This document shows positions 43,913-52,416 of a stretch of DNA of 52,593 nt, one piece after another. This DNA is from Candidatus Caldisaccharidevorator malaysiensis (lineage in GTDB: Bacteria; Armatimonadota; Fervidibacteria; Fervidibacterales; Fervidibacteraceae). The position numbers and the translations under genes are program-made. The notes under the pieces are model-generated. The model was not told where the DNA came from, did no database searches, and was given only the letters and a program-made list of their open reading frames with translations. Position 1 is the stretch's first letter. Each line of letters opens with the position of its first letter. The stretch is from positions 1 through 52,593 of the forward strand of contig JANXBO010000015.1 of NCBI GenBank assembly GCA_025057575.1, given 5' to 3'.

Positions 43913-45046
43913 TCACCTTCCCTTCAACAGTTGCTCCCAGGTCACCAAGTCTCGCCGGTAAACCGCTTGGGCAACAAGGAGACCGATCAGGACCGAGATC
44001 CGCCCGTTCTCCACCCCACTTAAAGTCTTTTCTCCCGTGCGGACGCATTTAAAGAAGTCCCTCAAAAGTTCCAAGGTGTCATTAACGTCCCTGCCGACGA
44101 GCCGCTGCCCTGCCCTTGTTCGGATCCGTCCGCCACCCAGGTCGCAGACACCGTCGGTCCCAACGACTCGTTCGTAGACGCCTATGAAAGCCGCATCATC
44201 AACCAGTCCCCACGCGTGCGTAAAGGTCAACCAGAATCCATTGGGCCACTCCAAGATGGCTCCATAAAAATCGGTCACATCCCTGCCTGGTTCGTCTTTA
44301 GCAAAAATGTCTTGCCTCCCCACAGCAAACGCCCTTGAGGGGGCAGACCCTAAAAGCCAGTAGAAGACATCCCAGGTGTGGCAGGCTTGTTCCACCATCC
44401 AGTCTCCCGACTCTTTCCTTCGGGAGAACCAGCCCCTCAAAGGACCCCAGGCATTGTTCCAGGCTGCCCGCCCCTCAATCAAAGTGCCAATGGCTCCCCC
44501 ACGAACAGCATTGATGGCTTCCTGGTAACGAGCATTGGCTCTCCTTTGGTAACCAATCGTCACGACCGTCTTAGGATGCCTCTTGTGCTCTCGCCACAAA
44601 TCGTCCGCTTCCTTGACGGAGATGCACATCGGCTTTTCCCCGTAAAAATGTTTTTCTGCCATCAGGCAGTCCCGATACATCGGATAGTGCCAGTTGCAGG
44701 GTGTAGAGATGACCAGTGTGTCAATGGTCTTGTTCTCCACCAGTTTCCGGTATGCATAATTGTCCTTTGTTCCGCCTCCACCAATGGCTGTCGGGGTCTT
44801 GCCCCGTTTGCTTTCAACGGCTTTCACGGCACTGCTCAACCGATCGGGGTTAATGTCGCAAACGGCGACGACATCCACGTCCGGCAGCCCGTCCAGGACC
44901 GTATGCAACAGTCCGGTGCCTCTGCCACCTACTCCGATAAACCCGCAGGTGATCCGCTCGTTGGCGGACTTTTGAGTTGCCCCTGAAAAAGCCTTCCCAG
45001 AAAGAACGGTAAGCCCTGTCACGGTCAGCCACTGGCGTCGTTTCAT
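43913..45046 (-). CDS. Gfo/Idh/MocA family oxidoreductase with Tat signal peptide
   Basis: 377-residue NAD(P)-dependent sugar oxidoreductase family protein. The N-terminus carries a twin-arginine signal: KRRQWLTVTGLTVLSG, followed by an AxA-like cleavage region. The Rossmann loop GFIGVGGRGTGLLHTVLDG comes next at about residue 35, and the family EKP motif is in GEKPMCISVKEADDLW. The C-terminal domain opens with GTLIEGRAAWNNAWG. Tat export with a bound nucleotide cofactor is common in this family in Planctomycetota/Armatimonadota-like genomes. The start ATG has AGGAGGG upstream. It faces the aldehyde dehydrogenase gene across a 260-nt divergent gap and probably heads the minus-strand run with uvrC-glnB-glnD-tgt. 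The substrate is unknown. Confidence 0.88.
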   Translation of the reverse strand: MKRRQWLTVTGLTVLSGKAFSGATQKSANERITCGFIGVGGRGTGLLHTVLDGLPDVDVVAVCDINPDRLSSAVKAVESKRGKTPTAIGGGGTKDNYAYRKLVENKTIDTLVISTPCNWHYPMYRDCLMAEKHFYGEKPMCISVKEADDLWREHKRHPKTVVTIGYQRRANARYQEAINAVRGGAIGTLIEGRAAWNNAWGPLRGWFSRRKESGDWMVEQACHTWDVFYWLLGSAPSRAFAVGRQDIFAKDEPGRDVTDFYGAILEWPNGFWLTFTHAWGLVDDAAFIGVYERVVGTDGVCDLGGGRIRTRAGQRLVGRDVNDTLELLRDFFKCVRTGEKTLSGVENGRISVLIGLLVAQAVYRRDLVTWEQLLKGR

Positions 45047-45084
45047 CAGTTTCTTTCCCTCCTCTCATCGTCCGGACGCCGTTG

Positions 45085-45119
45085 TTACAATTGTAAATCT
45101 CTCTCAAAATGAAACCCAA
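45085..45119 (-). promoter_or_regulatory. Promoter of the Gfo/Idh/MocA gene with palindromic operator over its -10 box
   Basis: On the minus strand TTGGGT (45114-45119) and TACAAT (45090-45095) are 18 nt apart. The -10 box lies inside a perfect 12-nt palindrome TTACAATTGTAA at 45085-45096. The predicted start is about 37 nt before the ATG. The rest of the divergent gap (45120-45306) shows TATAAG at 45249-45254 without a convincing -35. Confidence 0.45.
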
Positions 45120-45306
45120 GCGGACTTTCCCCTACGGGTGGATTCGTTGCGCTCTTCATCATCACTTTTGGGTCGGACGAAAGGGGAACTTAACCAATGT
45201 AATGCCCGCGGGGGCAATTCTGAGAGAAACGATCTGGGCGGATTCTCTTATAAGAAACGGACCGCCTTTCGCCTCTTGGACAAATTGAGAAAGGAGGATA
45301 AAGAAA

Positions 45307-46830
45307 GTGTTGAAAGAAAAGGGCATTTATGGTCAGTTCCTCGCTGGCGAGTGGTCTTTAAGTCAAAGTGACGAACTACTGGAGAGCAGGAACCCGACCG
45401 ACGGGAGCCTTAGGGGTTGGGTCCCGGAAGCAACGCCCCAGGAAGTCAGCAGAGCCGCCCAGGTCGCTGACGAGGCTTTTTGGCATTGGCGGTTAACGCC
45501 CACGGATCTACGGATGAAGTTCGGGCTGGCTCTGGCGAGACTCTTGGATGAGGAACACGACTCCCTCGTTCAGACCATCTGCGAGGAGGTCGGTAAGACC
45601 AGGTTTGATGCCATCTTGGATGTCCGAGAAGCTATCGGTGTCGTTCAGGTCGTCGCCCCAATGGCGGTCAATATGACCGGCAAAGCCTACACCAATATCC
45701 TTCCCGGAATGACGATGGAGTGCCGGGCAGAGCCCAGAGGCGTCGCAGCCATCATCACTCCCTTTAACTTCCCGATCGCTATTCCCGTCGCCCACATTGT
45801 TGCTGCCCTCATCACCGGCAACACGGTCGTCTGGAAACCGGCACCGGAGGCTCCCGAATGCTCCCAGAAATTAGCCAGTCTCATCATCAAGGCTCTTCAA
45901 GAGACGGAAAAGAAGACAGGTTCCTCCCTACCCCGTGGAGTCTTCCAGATGATTCTGGGGGACTCCAAAGCCGGCGATTGTTTGATCCGGCAGGATGCCG
46001 TCCAAACGATCTCATTCACAGGCTCCAAGGCCGTCGGCGACAAGGTGGACAGCATCGCCAGCGGTTTGGGTAAGCGGGTTCTCAAGGAATTGGGCGGCAT
46101 CAACCTCCACTACTGGGACGAAACGGCGGATCCTGAAAATGCTGCAAGACAAGTCCTTTACGCCAAAACGATCACGAACGGACAGCGGTGCACCTCCCTT
46201 CAGGAACTCTTGATAGACCAAACAATCTACGAACAAGTAAAAGAAAGACTGATCGCAGGACTGGAAAGAGTCGTGATGGGTGATCCCTTGTCGTGGGAAG
46301 TCTGGGAAGCGGATAACGACCCGAATCGGTTTGGACTGGGACCCCTCGTCTCCCAAAAGCAGAAGGAGAGAGCGGAACGCATTATGTCCCAATCTTTAAA
46401 CGAGGGCGCCCGCCTCGTCGACCGAGGGTCTGTGCCGGCTAACCTTCAAAACGGCTACTTTTTTCCTCTTACCATCGTTGAGAAGGTCAGTGATGCCAAT
46501 ATCCTTGCCCGAGAAGAGATTTTCGCCCCGGTTCTGGTTCTCCGACCCGTATCGGGAATAACAGAAGCCTTGGACATCATCAATAGGCGACGGATTGGAA
46601 TCGTCGCCTGTATTCATACCACGGACCTCAACAGGGCAGAGTTTTTCCTTCAAAATGTTCTCAGGACCCGGGTGGATGTCAATCGCCACGGGACGGGTGC
46701 CCTTTGGGGCACCAAGTTTGGAGGGGATCGGGGGAGCGGGTCGGGCAATCCGGCCCTGGACTCGGAGATGGTCTATGGCTATGTCCTTTGGAAGACCATT
46801 TACCGAGCCTATACGACTCCAAAGGACTAA
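45307..46830 (+). CDS. Aldehyde dehydrogenase family protein
   Basis: 507-residue NAD(P)-dependent aldehyde dehydrogenase. Signatures include AAIITPFNFPIAIPVAHIVAAL and NTVVWKPAPEAP (cofactor side), TISFTGSKAVGD, KELGGINLHYW (general-base glutamate) and NGQRCTSLQELLID, with the catalytic cysteine. The usual C-terminal segment is VNRHGTGALWGTKFGGDRGSG. The start is GTG with the SD AGGAGG (45292-45297) 9 nt upstream. The GQRCTS form recalls ALDH7-type enzymes, but the substrate cannot be named. It is followed after 69 nt by steA. Confidence 0.88.
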   Translation: MLKEKGIYGQFLAGEWSLSQSDELLESRNPTDGSLRGWVPEATPQEVSRAAQVADEAFWHWRLTPTDLRMKFGLALARLLDEEHDSLVQTICEEVGKTRFDAILDVREAIGVVQVVAPMAVNMTGKAYTNILPGMTMECRAEPRGVAAIITPFNFPIAIPVAHIVAALITGNTVVWKPAPEAPECSQKLASLIIKALQETEKKTGSSLPRGVFQMILGDSKAGDCLIRQDAVQTISFTGSKAVGDKVDSIASGLGKRVLKELGGINLHYWDETADPENAARQVLYAKTITNGQRCTSLQELLIDQTIYEQVKERLIAGLERVVMGDPLSWEVWEADNDPNRFGLGPLVSQKQKERAERIMSQSLNEGARLVDRGSVPANLQNGYFFPLTIVEKVSDANILAREEIFAPVLVLRPVSGITEALDIINRRRIGIVACIHTTDLNRAEFFLQNVLRTRVDVNRHGTGALWGTKFGGDRGSGSGNPALDSEMVYGYVLWKTIYRAYTTPKD

Positions 46831-46899
46831 AGCACGGATTTTCTTTGAGGCTCCCGACCTCTACCGGCGAGAAGCAGTAAACGGGTCCCAGTCGGCGGA

Positions 46900-48045
46900 A
46901 TGGTGATAGAGGGAGTCCTAAGAAAAGATAGGCGAACGAAGAGGCTCATTGCCCGTCTCCGACCCGGCGATATCGCCCTCATCGCCCACCAGGACATTGA
47001 TCCGCTCGCGGCTCAGTCGTTAGCGGACGTCAGGGTGGCAGCCGTTTTAAACGCTGAAAAGTCCTTTTCCGGAAGGGTTCCGACGACTGGCACCCTTCTT
47101 CTACTGGAAAAAGAGATCCCGGTCATTGACCTGAACTCGGAGGACGCCTATCAGCAGTTGAGAGATGGGCGGAAGGTCCGTTTGGAAATGCCCAGCGGAA
47201 GGATTTTTCAGGACCAAATCTGCTGGCAAGGAACCGTTTTGCACGCCGAAGACATTCGGCGTCAGTTGACAGAGAGCCGCAAACGATTTGGCACTCTCTT
47301 AGAAGAGTTCGCCGAAAACACCCTCCAGCACATTAAAGCGGACGGTCGGTGGTTCCTTTATCCGGAAGAAATCGTTCCGATCCCAGAAGGACTCTTTGCG
47401 GGCAGGACCGCTGTCGTCGTCACCAGAGGCACGGGGTATCGGGAAGATTTGAAAGCAATCAGCAATTTCCTTCGTGACAAAAAGCCTGTTCTGATCGCTG
47501 TGGACGGGGGCGCCGATGCTCTGTTGGACTTGGGCTTTCGCCCCGACTTCATCGTGGGCGATATGGACAGTCTTTCCGAGAGAGCCCTCCATTGCGGTGC
47601 CCAGTTGATCGTTCATGCCTATCCGGACGGAAGGGCGCCGGGATTGAAGCGACTGGAAACTCTTGGTCTAAAGGGAACGGTTTTTCCTATTGGAGGGACC
47701 AGTGAAGATGCCGCCTACATCCTTGCCGAACGGGGAGGCGCCGACTTGATCGTCGCTGTCGGCTCTCGGTTTAGTGCCTTAGAGTTCCTGGAAAAGGGGC
47801 GCAAAGGGATGGCATCCACCTTCTTGGTCCGGCTTCGGGTCGGCGATCGGCTGGTGGACGCTAAGGGGGTCCGAGCCCTTTACTCCTCCGGTCTGAAGGG
47901 CTGGCACCTTTGGCTCCTACTGGCTGCAGGTGCCTTTGCCAGCGGCAGTCTCGCTTACTTCTCCCCCGGTCTTTGGTCCTATGTCCGGACCCTCTGGCTG
48001 TGGGTCCGCACCACCCTTGAACAACTTTGGCTCCACCTCACTTAA
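46900..48045 (+). CDS. steA: SteA-like protein: thiamine-pyrophosphokinase-like domain with C-terminal membrane helix
   Basis: 381-residue member of the SteA family. The N-terminal ~170 residues are the SteA-specific domain (RLIARLRPGDIALIAHQDID). Residues ~200-310 have the TPPK-type catalytic fold, with AVDGGADALLDLGFRPDF and VGDMDSLSERAL. A hydrophobic segment near residues 340-360 (WLLLAAGAFASGSLAYF) is a membrane anchor. In Corynebacterium and Mycobacterium steA and steB act in cell separation. Here the steB/mctB homologue follows after 12 nt. The ATG has GGCGGA upstream. It is not a thiamine gene: no other thiamine gene is near. Confidence 0.88.
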   Translation: MVIEGVLRKDRRTKRLIARLRPGDIALIAHQDIDPLAAQSLADVRVAAVLNAEKSFSGRVPTTGTLLLLEKEIPVIDLNSEDAYQQLRDGRKVRLEMPSGRIFQDQICWQGTVLHAEDIRRQLTESRKRFGTLLEEFAENTLQHIKADGRWFLYPEEIVPIPEGLFAGRTAVVVTRGTGYREDLKAISNFLRDKKPVLIAVDGGADALLDLGFRPDFIVGDMDSLSERALHCGAQLIVHAYPDGRAPGLKRLETLGLKGTVFPIGGTSEDAAYILAERGGADLIVAVGSRFSALEFLEKGRKGMASTFLVRLRVGDRLVDAKGVRALYSSGLKGWHLWLLLAAGAFASGSLAYFSPGLWSYVRTLWLWVRTTLEQLWLHLT

Positions 48046-48057
48046 GGAGTTCGCCCG

Positions 48058-48993
48058 ATGAACTGGGACGGTCGTTGGTTCGTCATCAGCCTGGTCGCCG
48101 TTCTGATCTTTTTCATCATCGGTGTCCAAGTCGGTATCGCCGTCCGACAAGAGCGGATGGCTCAGGTTTTGTTTCAAAGAATTGAGGATCAACTAAAGAG
48201 ATACCGATCAGAAACTAAAGAATTGCTTCGCCAACGGGATGAAAAGATCAAGGCTTTGGAAATCGCCCTTAAGGAGCAACAGCGATACGTGTCCATTAGT
48301 GAATCGTTTATGGAAAGTCTTTTGCCCGCCTTGATCAAAGGCAGTCTGGTCTACCGGAATGTCGCCATAGTGACCCTTTCCGAAGACTATGACCGAACCG
48401 TGATGATGAAAACGAGAAGAAGCCTGGAAACAGCGGGAGCCAGTGTCCCAATCATGGTCCGGTGGCGAACCGATAACTTTCTTCAGGCAGAGACTCCCTC
48501 CCTTGCGACAGCGGTGGACGTCCGTGTCGCTGGCTCACTCAGCCCGGACTTGGAGGCGTTGCGACGAGAAGTGCTGAAAACCTTTTCCTTTCTTTTGCGC
48601 CAAGGTGATCCGGGACGGCGCCTATCGGTTTTTTCCCGATTGGGCTGGCTGGATTTTGAAGGACGTCTTTCGGGACCGGTCGGGTCGGTCGTTGTGATCG
48701 CTGGTTTTCGCGAAGAAAGACCTTTTGAACAGGTGCAAACCTTTGATCAGCCGCTGGTCAAAGAACTTGTCAGCGCTGGTTTGAAGGTGATCGTTGCTGA
48801 GTGCCGGACCTTACAAGGACCCTCCGTCGTTTCTACCTTGAGCCTTGACGGTCTTTCAACTATTGATCATCTGGAGACCCCTATGGGACAGTGGAGCCTT
48901 ATTGCTGGTCTTGCCGGTGCTTCGGGTCATTTTGGTCTAAAAGACGAGGGTAAGCGCCCCTATCCGAAAATGGATGACTTGACGATGCCTTAG
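48058..48993 (+). CDS. mctB: MctB/SteB family protein (copper-channel-like), N-terminal membrane anchor
   Basis: 311-residue protein of the family that includes mycobacterial Rv1698/MctB, described as an outer-membrane copper exporter, and corynebacterial SteB. One N-terminal transmembrane helix (VISLVAVLIFFIIGVQVGIAV) is followed by a coiled coil (~residues 35-85, rich in Q, R, K and E) and a mixed alpha/beta domain. It lies 12 nt after steA, and the pair occurs together in other genomes. The ATG is preceded by AAGGAG. The function in this organism is unknown; cell-separation is at least as likely as copper transport. Confidence 0.82.
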   Translation: MNWDGRWFVISLVAVLIFFIIGVQVGIAVRQERMAQVLFQRIEDQLKRYRSETKELLRQRDEKIKALEIALKEQQRYVSISESFMESLLPALIKGSLVYRNVAIVTLSEDYDRTVMMKTRRSLETAGASVPIMVRWRTDNFLQAETPSLATAVDVRVAGSLSPDLEALRREVLKTFSFLLRQGDPGRRLSVFSRLGWLDFEGRLSGPVGSVVVIAGFREERPFEQVQTFDQPLVKELVSAGLKVIVAECRTLQGPSVVSTLSLDGLSTIDHLETPMGQWSLIAGLAGASGHFGLKDEGKRPYPKMDDLTMP

Positions 48994-49023
48994 CAGCAAA
49001 AGTTATTGGTAGGTGATGAGGAA

Positions 49024-50319
49024 GTGGAAAGAAACCAGGACCAATTATGGGAAAGAGCGCAGCAGTTACTGCCCGGTGGGGTAAATTCACCGGTCCGGTC
49101 GTTCCGTTCCGTCGGTGGACAACCTTTTTTTGTGGACAGAGGACAAGGCTGCTACCTGTGGGATGTAGAGGGAAACCGGTTTATTGACTATGTCTGCTCG
49201 TGGGGCGCTCTTCTTCTCGGGCACAGCCATCCCCGCATTGTCACAGCCGTTCAAGCGGCTGTTGAAAGAGGAACCAGTTACGGAGCGCCCACTCCCTTAG
49301 AAGTTGCATTAGCCGAGAAAATCCAAGAAGCCTTCCCCACGATGGAGCGAATTCGCTTGGTGAACTCCGGAACGGAAGCAACAATGAGCGCCCTTCGGGT
49401 AGCCAGAGGTTATACCGGACGGGACAAAGTGATCAAGTTCATCGGCTGCTACCACGGTCACGCGGACTATCTTCTGGCAAAGGCAGGGTCGGGGGCGACG
49501 ACTTTTGGTGTCCCCGACAGCGCCGGCGTTCCCCCCTCTTTGACTCAAGACCTTATCCTCCTGCCGTTCAACGATGCCGGAGCCTTCCAGCGCACGATGG
49601 ACCAGTGGGGCGATCACATCGCTGCCGTCATTGTGGAACCGATCGCTGGCAATATGGGGGTCATCCCCCCAAAATGGGATTTCCTGGTCGCCTTGAGGTC
49701 GGAAACGAAAAAGCACGGGACGGTTTTGATCTTTGACGAAGTGATGACGGGCTTCCGAGTAGCCTATGGCGGTGCACAAGCCCTCTATGGTATCCAGCCC
49801 GATATGACGTGCCTGGGCAAGATCGTTGGCGGGGGGTTTCCTTTGGCTGCCTACGGTGGTCGCAAAGAGATTATGCAAGTCGTCGCCCCCCTGGGACCAG
49901 TCTATCAAGCGGGCACTCTTTCTGGAAACCCAGTTGCGGTAACGGCAGGCTTGGCAACTCTTCAGTTCCTGCAAGAGACTCATCCTTACGGAGAGTTAGA
50001 TGAGAAGGGGCGTTGGCTCCAAGAAGCCCTTCAGTCTGCTGCCCAGAAAGTAAGGATTCCCGTTCAGATCAATCGGGTCGGTTCTATGATGACCCTTTTC
50101 TTCACCGATCAACCGGTCACCGACTACGAGTCAGCGATGAGAGCAAACACCAGAGCGTTTGCAGCCTTTTTTCACGCAATGTTAGAGATGGGCATCTTTT
50201 TGCCGCCGTCCCAGTTTGAGGCGCTCTTTCTTTCTATCGCCCACGGTAGCGAAGAACTGGAGAAGACCGCTGACGCAGCCGAAAAGGCTTTTGAAAAAGT
50301 CGCTCTTTTGATCAACTGA
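49024..50319 (+). CDS. hemL: Glutamate-1-semialdehyde 2,1-aminomutase
   Basis: 431-residue PLP enzyme that makes 5-aminolevulinate in the C5 haem pathway. The N-terminus MERNQDQLWERAQQLLPGG then VNSPVRSFRSVGGQP is typical. The PLP lysine is in CLGKIVGGGFPLAAYGG, and the motif IVEPIAGNMGVIPPKWDFL and FDEVMTGFRVAYGGAQ are canonical. The frame is open to TTG 49006; I prefer GTG 49024, which has AGGTGAT 6 nt upstream and gives the usual N-terminus. It ends the plus-strand run ALDH-steA-mctB-hemL. hemA is not in the window. Confidence 0.96.
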   Translation: MERNQDQLWERAQQLLPGGVNSPVRSFRSVGGQPFFVDRGQGCYLWDVEGNRFIDYVCSWGALLLGHSHPRIVTAVQAAVERGTSYGAPTPLEVALAEKIQEAFPTMERIRLVNSGTEATMSALRVARGYTGRDKVIKFIGCYHGHADYLLAKAGSGATTFGVPDSAGVPPSLTQDLILLPFNDAGAFQRTMDQWGDHIAAVIVEPIAGNMGVIPPKWDFLVALRSETKKHGTVLIFDEVMTGFRVAYGGAQALYGIQPDMTCLGKIVGGGFPLAAYGGRKEIMQVVAPLGPVYQAGTLSGNPVAVTAGLATLQFLQETHPYGELDEKGRWLQEALQSAAQKVRIPVQINRVGSMMTLFFTDQPVTDYESAMRANTRAFAAFFHAMLEMGIFLPPSQFEALFLSIAHGSEELEKTADAAEKAFEKVALLIN

Positions 50320-50652
50320 AGTTAGCCCTTAACCGCTGTCAGTCAGCAGCAGAAGAGAATCGGAGCAACACGGATGAGTTCCTGACATCCCCGTGCTCTT
50401 GGCATAGCCCATTGATGAGATCGAGCGTTCAGGAACCGCTCTTCGGCTTCACACTGGACTCAGCTGAATCGCCACCCTTTCGTGGTCTGTCATCACCGGC
50501 ACCGTCAGGCGAATCCACCCCTTATCAACAGAAAAAAGAAACCTCATCACTTATGCTCAGAAGCCACGACGATTTCGGTCGGGTCCCGGCAGGCACCTAA
50601 ATGGTGATTTCTTGAAGTCCAAGAGGTAAATGAGAAACACCTACACCAAAGT
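50320..50652. other. 333-nt gap between hemL and the restriction nuclease gene; no gene seen
   Basis: This stretch lies between two convergent genes. The only frame of note (50412-50600, plus) has no ribosome site and resembles nothing known. I found no clear terminator, tRNA or repeat. An imperfect GAGCA.../...TGCTC pairing near 50370-50400 is too broken to call. Confidence 0.6.
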
Positions 50653-51264
50653 TTATGGAGTAATCCCTACCAGCACCAGAGGCACAGCAGGCACGTTGCG
50701 TCCGTGGCGAACCAGGTTGTAGAGCTCAGCCTCATAGTAGGGGACTCCCGAACTCATCTCCTTTTGGAGACTCTTCAAAGGTAGGATTTCTATCCCGACG
50801 TCAATTTTTTCACCAATGTAGAAAGCCAGGTGTTTAACAAACAAATCATAAGCGACGAATGCATACTTGCCAAATTGGACTTCAAGGGCTACCCTATCCT
50901 TTACAAAGTCGGTCTGATTGTAACTGGGTATGGGCACCTCTCCTCTTTCTTCTATCATCTTTTTCTGCTCGTCCGGTGTCAGGCTCAGAGTCGCCCGTAT
51001 GAGATGAGGTTTCCGAGTCACCGAATAATCCACGCGTGCCGGCTGCCAGGACCTGGCGCGCAAGAGGGTCCGGAAGGCACGATTCATCTCTACAGGGCTG
51101 AACAGCGTTTTCCCCTTCATAGTTTTTTCCCTTGAAACTTTTGTGCGGCACTTAAGAGCATCCACACTTTTGATGACCTCAAGGATTTCCTGCCAGAGAT
51201 AAGGTTTATGGACTAAAAGAAACTCAAGACCATTAAGATGGGAATACACTTCTCCGACTTTCAC
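50653..51264 (-). CDS. Type IIP restriction endonuclease, BglII/BstYI family (predicted RGATCY)
   Basis: 203-residue endonuclease, the same length as BstYI, which cuts RGATCY. From memory of the BstYI sequence, the match extends over the whole protein (VYSHLNGLE at the start, VPAVPLVLVGI at the end). The catalytic residues of the family are in place: D119, E128 and Q130 (DFVKDRVALEVQFGKY), corresponding to the D-x8-E-x-Q triad of BglII/BstYI. The segment AYDLFVKHLAFYIGEKIDVG is also conserved. The start is GTG, overlapping the methyltransferase stop as TAGTG, so the nuclease is translated after its protecting enzyme. The exact specificity is inference. Confidence 0.9.
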   Translation of the reverse strand: MKVGEVYSHLNGLEFLLVHKPYLWQEILEVIKSVDALKCRTKVSREKTMKGKTLFSPVEMNRAFRTLLRARSWQPARVDYSVTRKPHLIRATLSLTPDEQKKMIEERGEVPIPSYNQTDFVKDRVALEVQFGKYAFVAYDLFVKHLAFYIGEKIDVGIEILPLKSLQKEMSSGVPYYEAELYNLVRHGRNVPAVPLVLVGITP

Positions 51265-52241
51265 TATTTTGCCCCTTTGCTAAAACTACTACTATTCCCA
51301 AAGAGACCGTGACCTTCCTGACCTTGCTTCTCTTCTCCTGCGGGAAAGTCCTTAAGAGATGATTTGGGTTCATAGACGGGACGATCCATAGGACGAACCC
51401 GTAAGGCACCGGCAGCGGCAAGGGCAATCCTCTCTTTTGCTAACTCCACATACCGGTGAACAATCTCTGATCCCGCGCCTCGGCGACCGTGGCGAATCGC
51501 CGCTATTATGGAAGTCCCAACACCAAGGAACGGGTCCAACACCCAATCGCCTTCGTTGGTCAGTGCCAAAACGAGTCGTTCCACCAATTCAACAGGAAAC
51601 TGACAAGGGTGTTCCGTCTTCTCTATATGATTACTTTTTACATTGGGAATGATCCACACATCACCCGGATTCTTGCCTAGAGGATGGCAGGAATACTGTC
51701 CGACCCGGGGTCCCTTGTAGTGCTTTTTCTCCGGGTATTTTTGCGGCACCCGGACTGGGTCAAGATTAAAGATATAATCATCCGACTTGGTAAACCAAAT
51801 GATAGTCTCGTAACGCCCAGAAAATCTACGCCGACAGTGAAGCCCGTGTTCAAAATGCCAAACGATCCGATTCCGCATTCGCAATCCCAGAGAGGCAAAT
51901 ATGGGATACAACAGTGCGTCAAGAGGAACGATCGCCCCTTTCTCAACATAGTTCCCTACTTGCCAGCAAATGCTCCCAAACCGCGTTAAGACACGGGTAC
52001 ACTCCTTAATCACCTGCTTCTGTTGCTCCAGGTATACATCTACCGCCAACCGCGTCTCATAGGGTTTTCCTATATTATATGGTGGAGAAGTAATTATTAG
52101 CTGAATTGTCTCGTCGGGTATCGTTTTTAGAAAGTCAAGGCAGTCACCCTCATATACGACGATCTGCTCTGAAGGGGAGAACCGGTCCGCGATGCTGCAG
52201 GTTTTCAATAACGGCAAGACCCGTCCCACGGTCGCCAACAC
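51264..52241 (-). CDS. DNA methyltransferase of the BstYI-like R-M system
   Basis: 325-residue beta-type DNA methyltransferase. Motif IV is TSPPYN (residues 51-56), the form typical of N4-cytosine and some N6-adenine enzymes. The SAM motif I is DPFLGVGTS, from about residue 236, after motif IV as in the beta class. Between them lies the target-recognition region. The listed start is GTG 52241; GTG 52229 is better spaced from GGAGGT and may be the true one. The C-terminal ~50 residues (from RPVYEPKSS) are polar and not conserved. It is placed ahead of the nuclease, so the protecting activity is made first. The predicted target is RGATCY. Confidence 0.88.
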   Translation of the reverse strand: MLATVGRVLPLLKTCSIADRFSPSEQIVVYEGDCLDFLKTIPDETIQLIITSPPYNIGKPYETRLAVDVYLEQQKQVIKECTRVLTRFGSICWQVGNYVEKGAIVPLDALLYPIFASLGLRMRNRIVWHFEHGLHCRRRFSGRYETIIWFTKSDDYIFNLDPVRVPQKYPEKKHYKGPRVGQYSCHPLGKNPGDVWIIPNVKSNHIEKTEHPCQFPVELVERLVLALTNEGDWVLDPFLGVGTSIIAAIRHGRRGAGSEIVHRYVELAKERIALAAAGALRVRPMDRPVYEPKSSLKDFPAGEEKQGQEGHGLFGNSSSFSKGAK

Positions 52242-52416
52242 CTCCAGTATTGGGCTGTCCCGGCAAATAGTTTGACATTTTCATCCCCTCTTTGAACAAG
52301 GCACGAGCAGCCCAAAACCTTAGAACCGCTCAGTGGCGCTTTGTAACCCGAGCCTTGGGGTTCTTTAGGGCACTGTGCTATGGCTTCACTGCTGTCCTTC
52401 TTTCTCATCACGCCGG

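Noticed and set aside
50412-50600. 62-codon frame on the plus strand in the hemL-nuclease gap
   Set aside because: It has no ribosome site, biased low-complexity composition (P, S, G) and no resemblance to a known protein.
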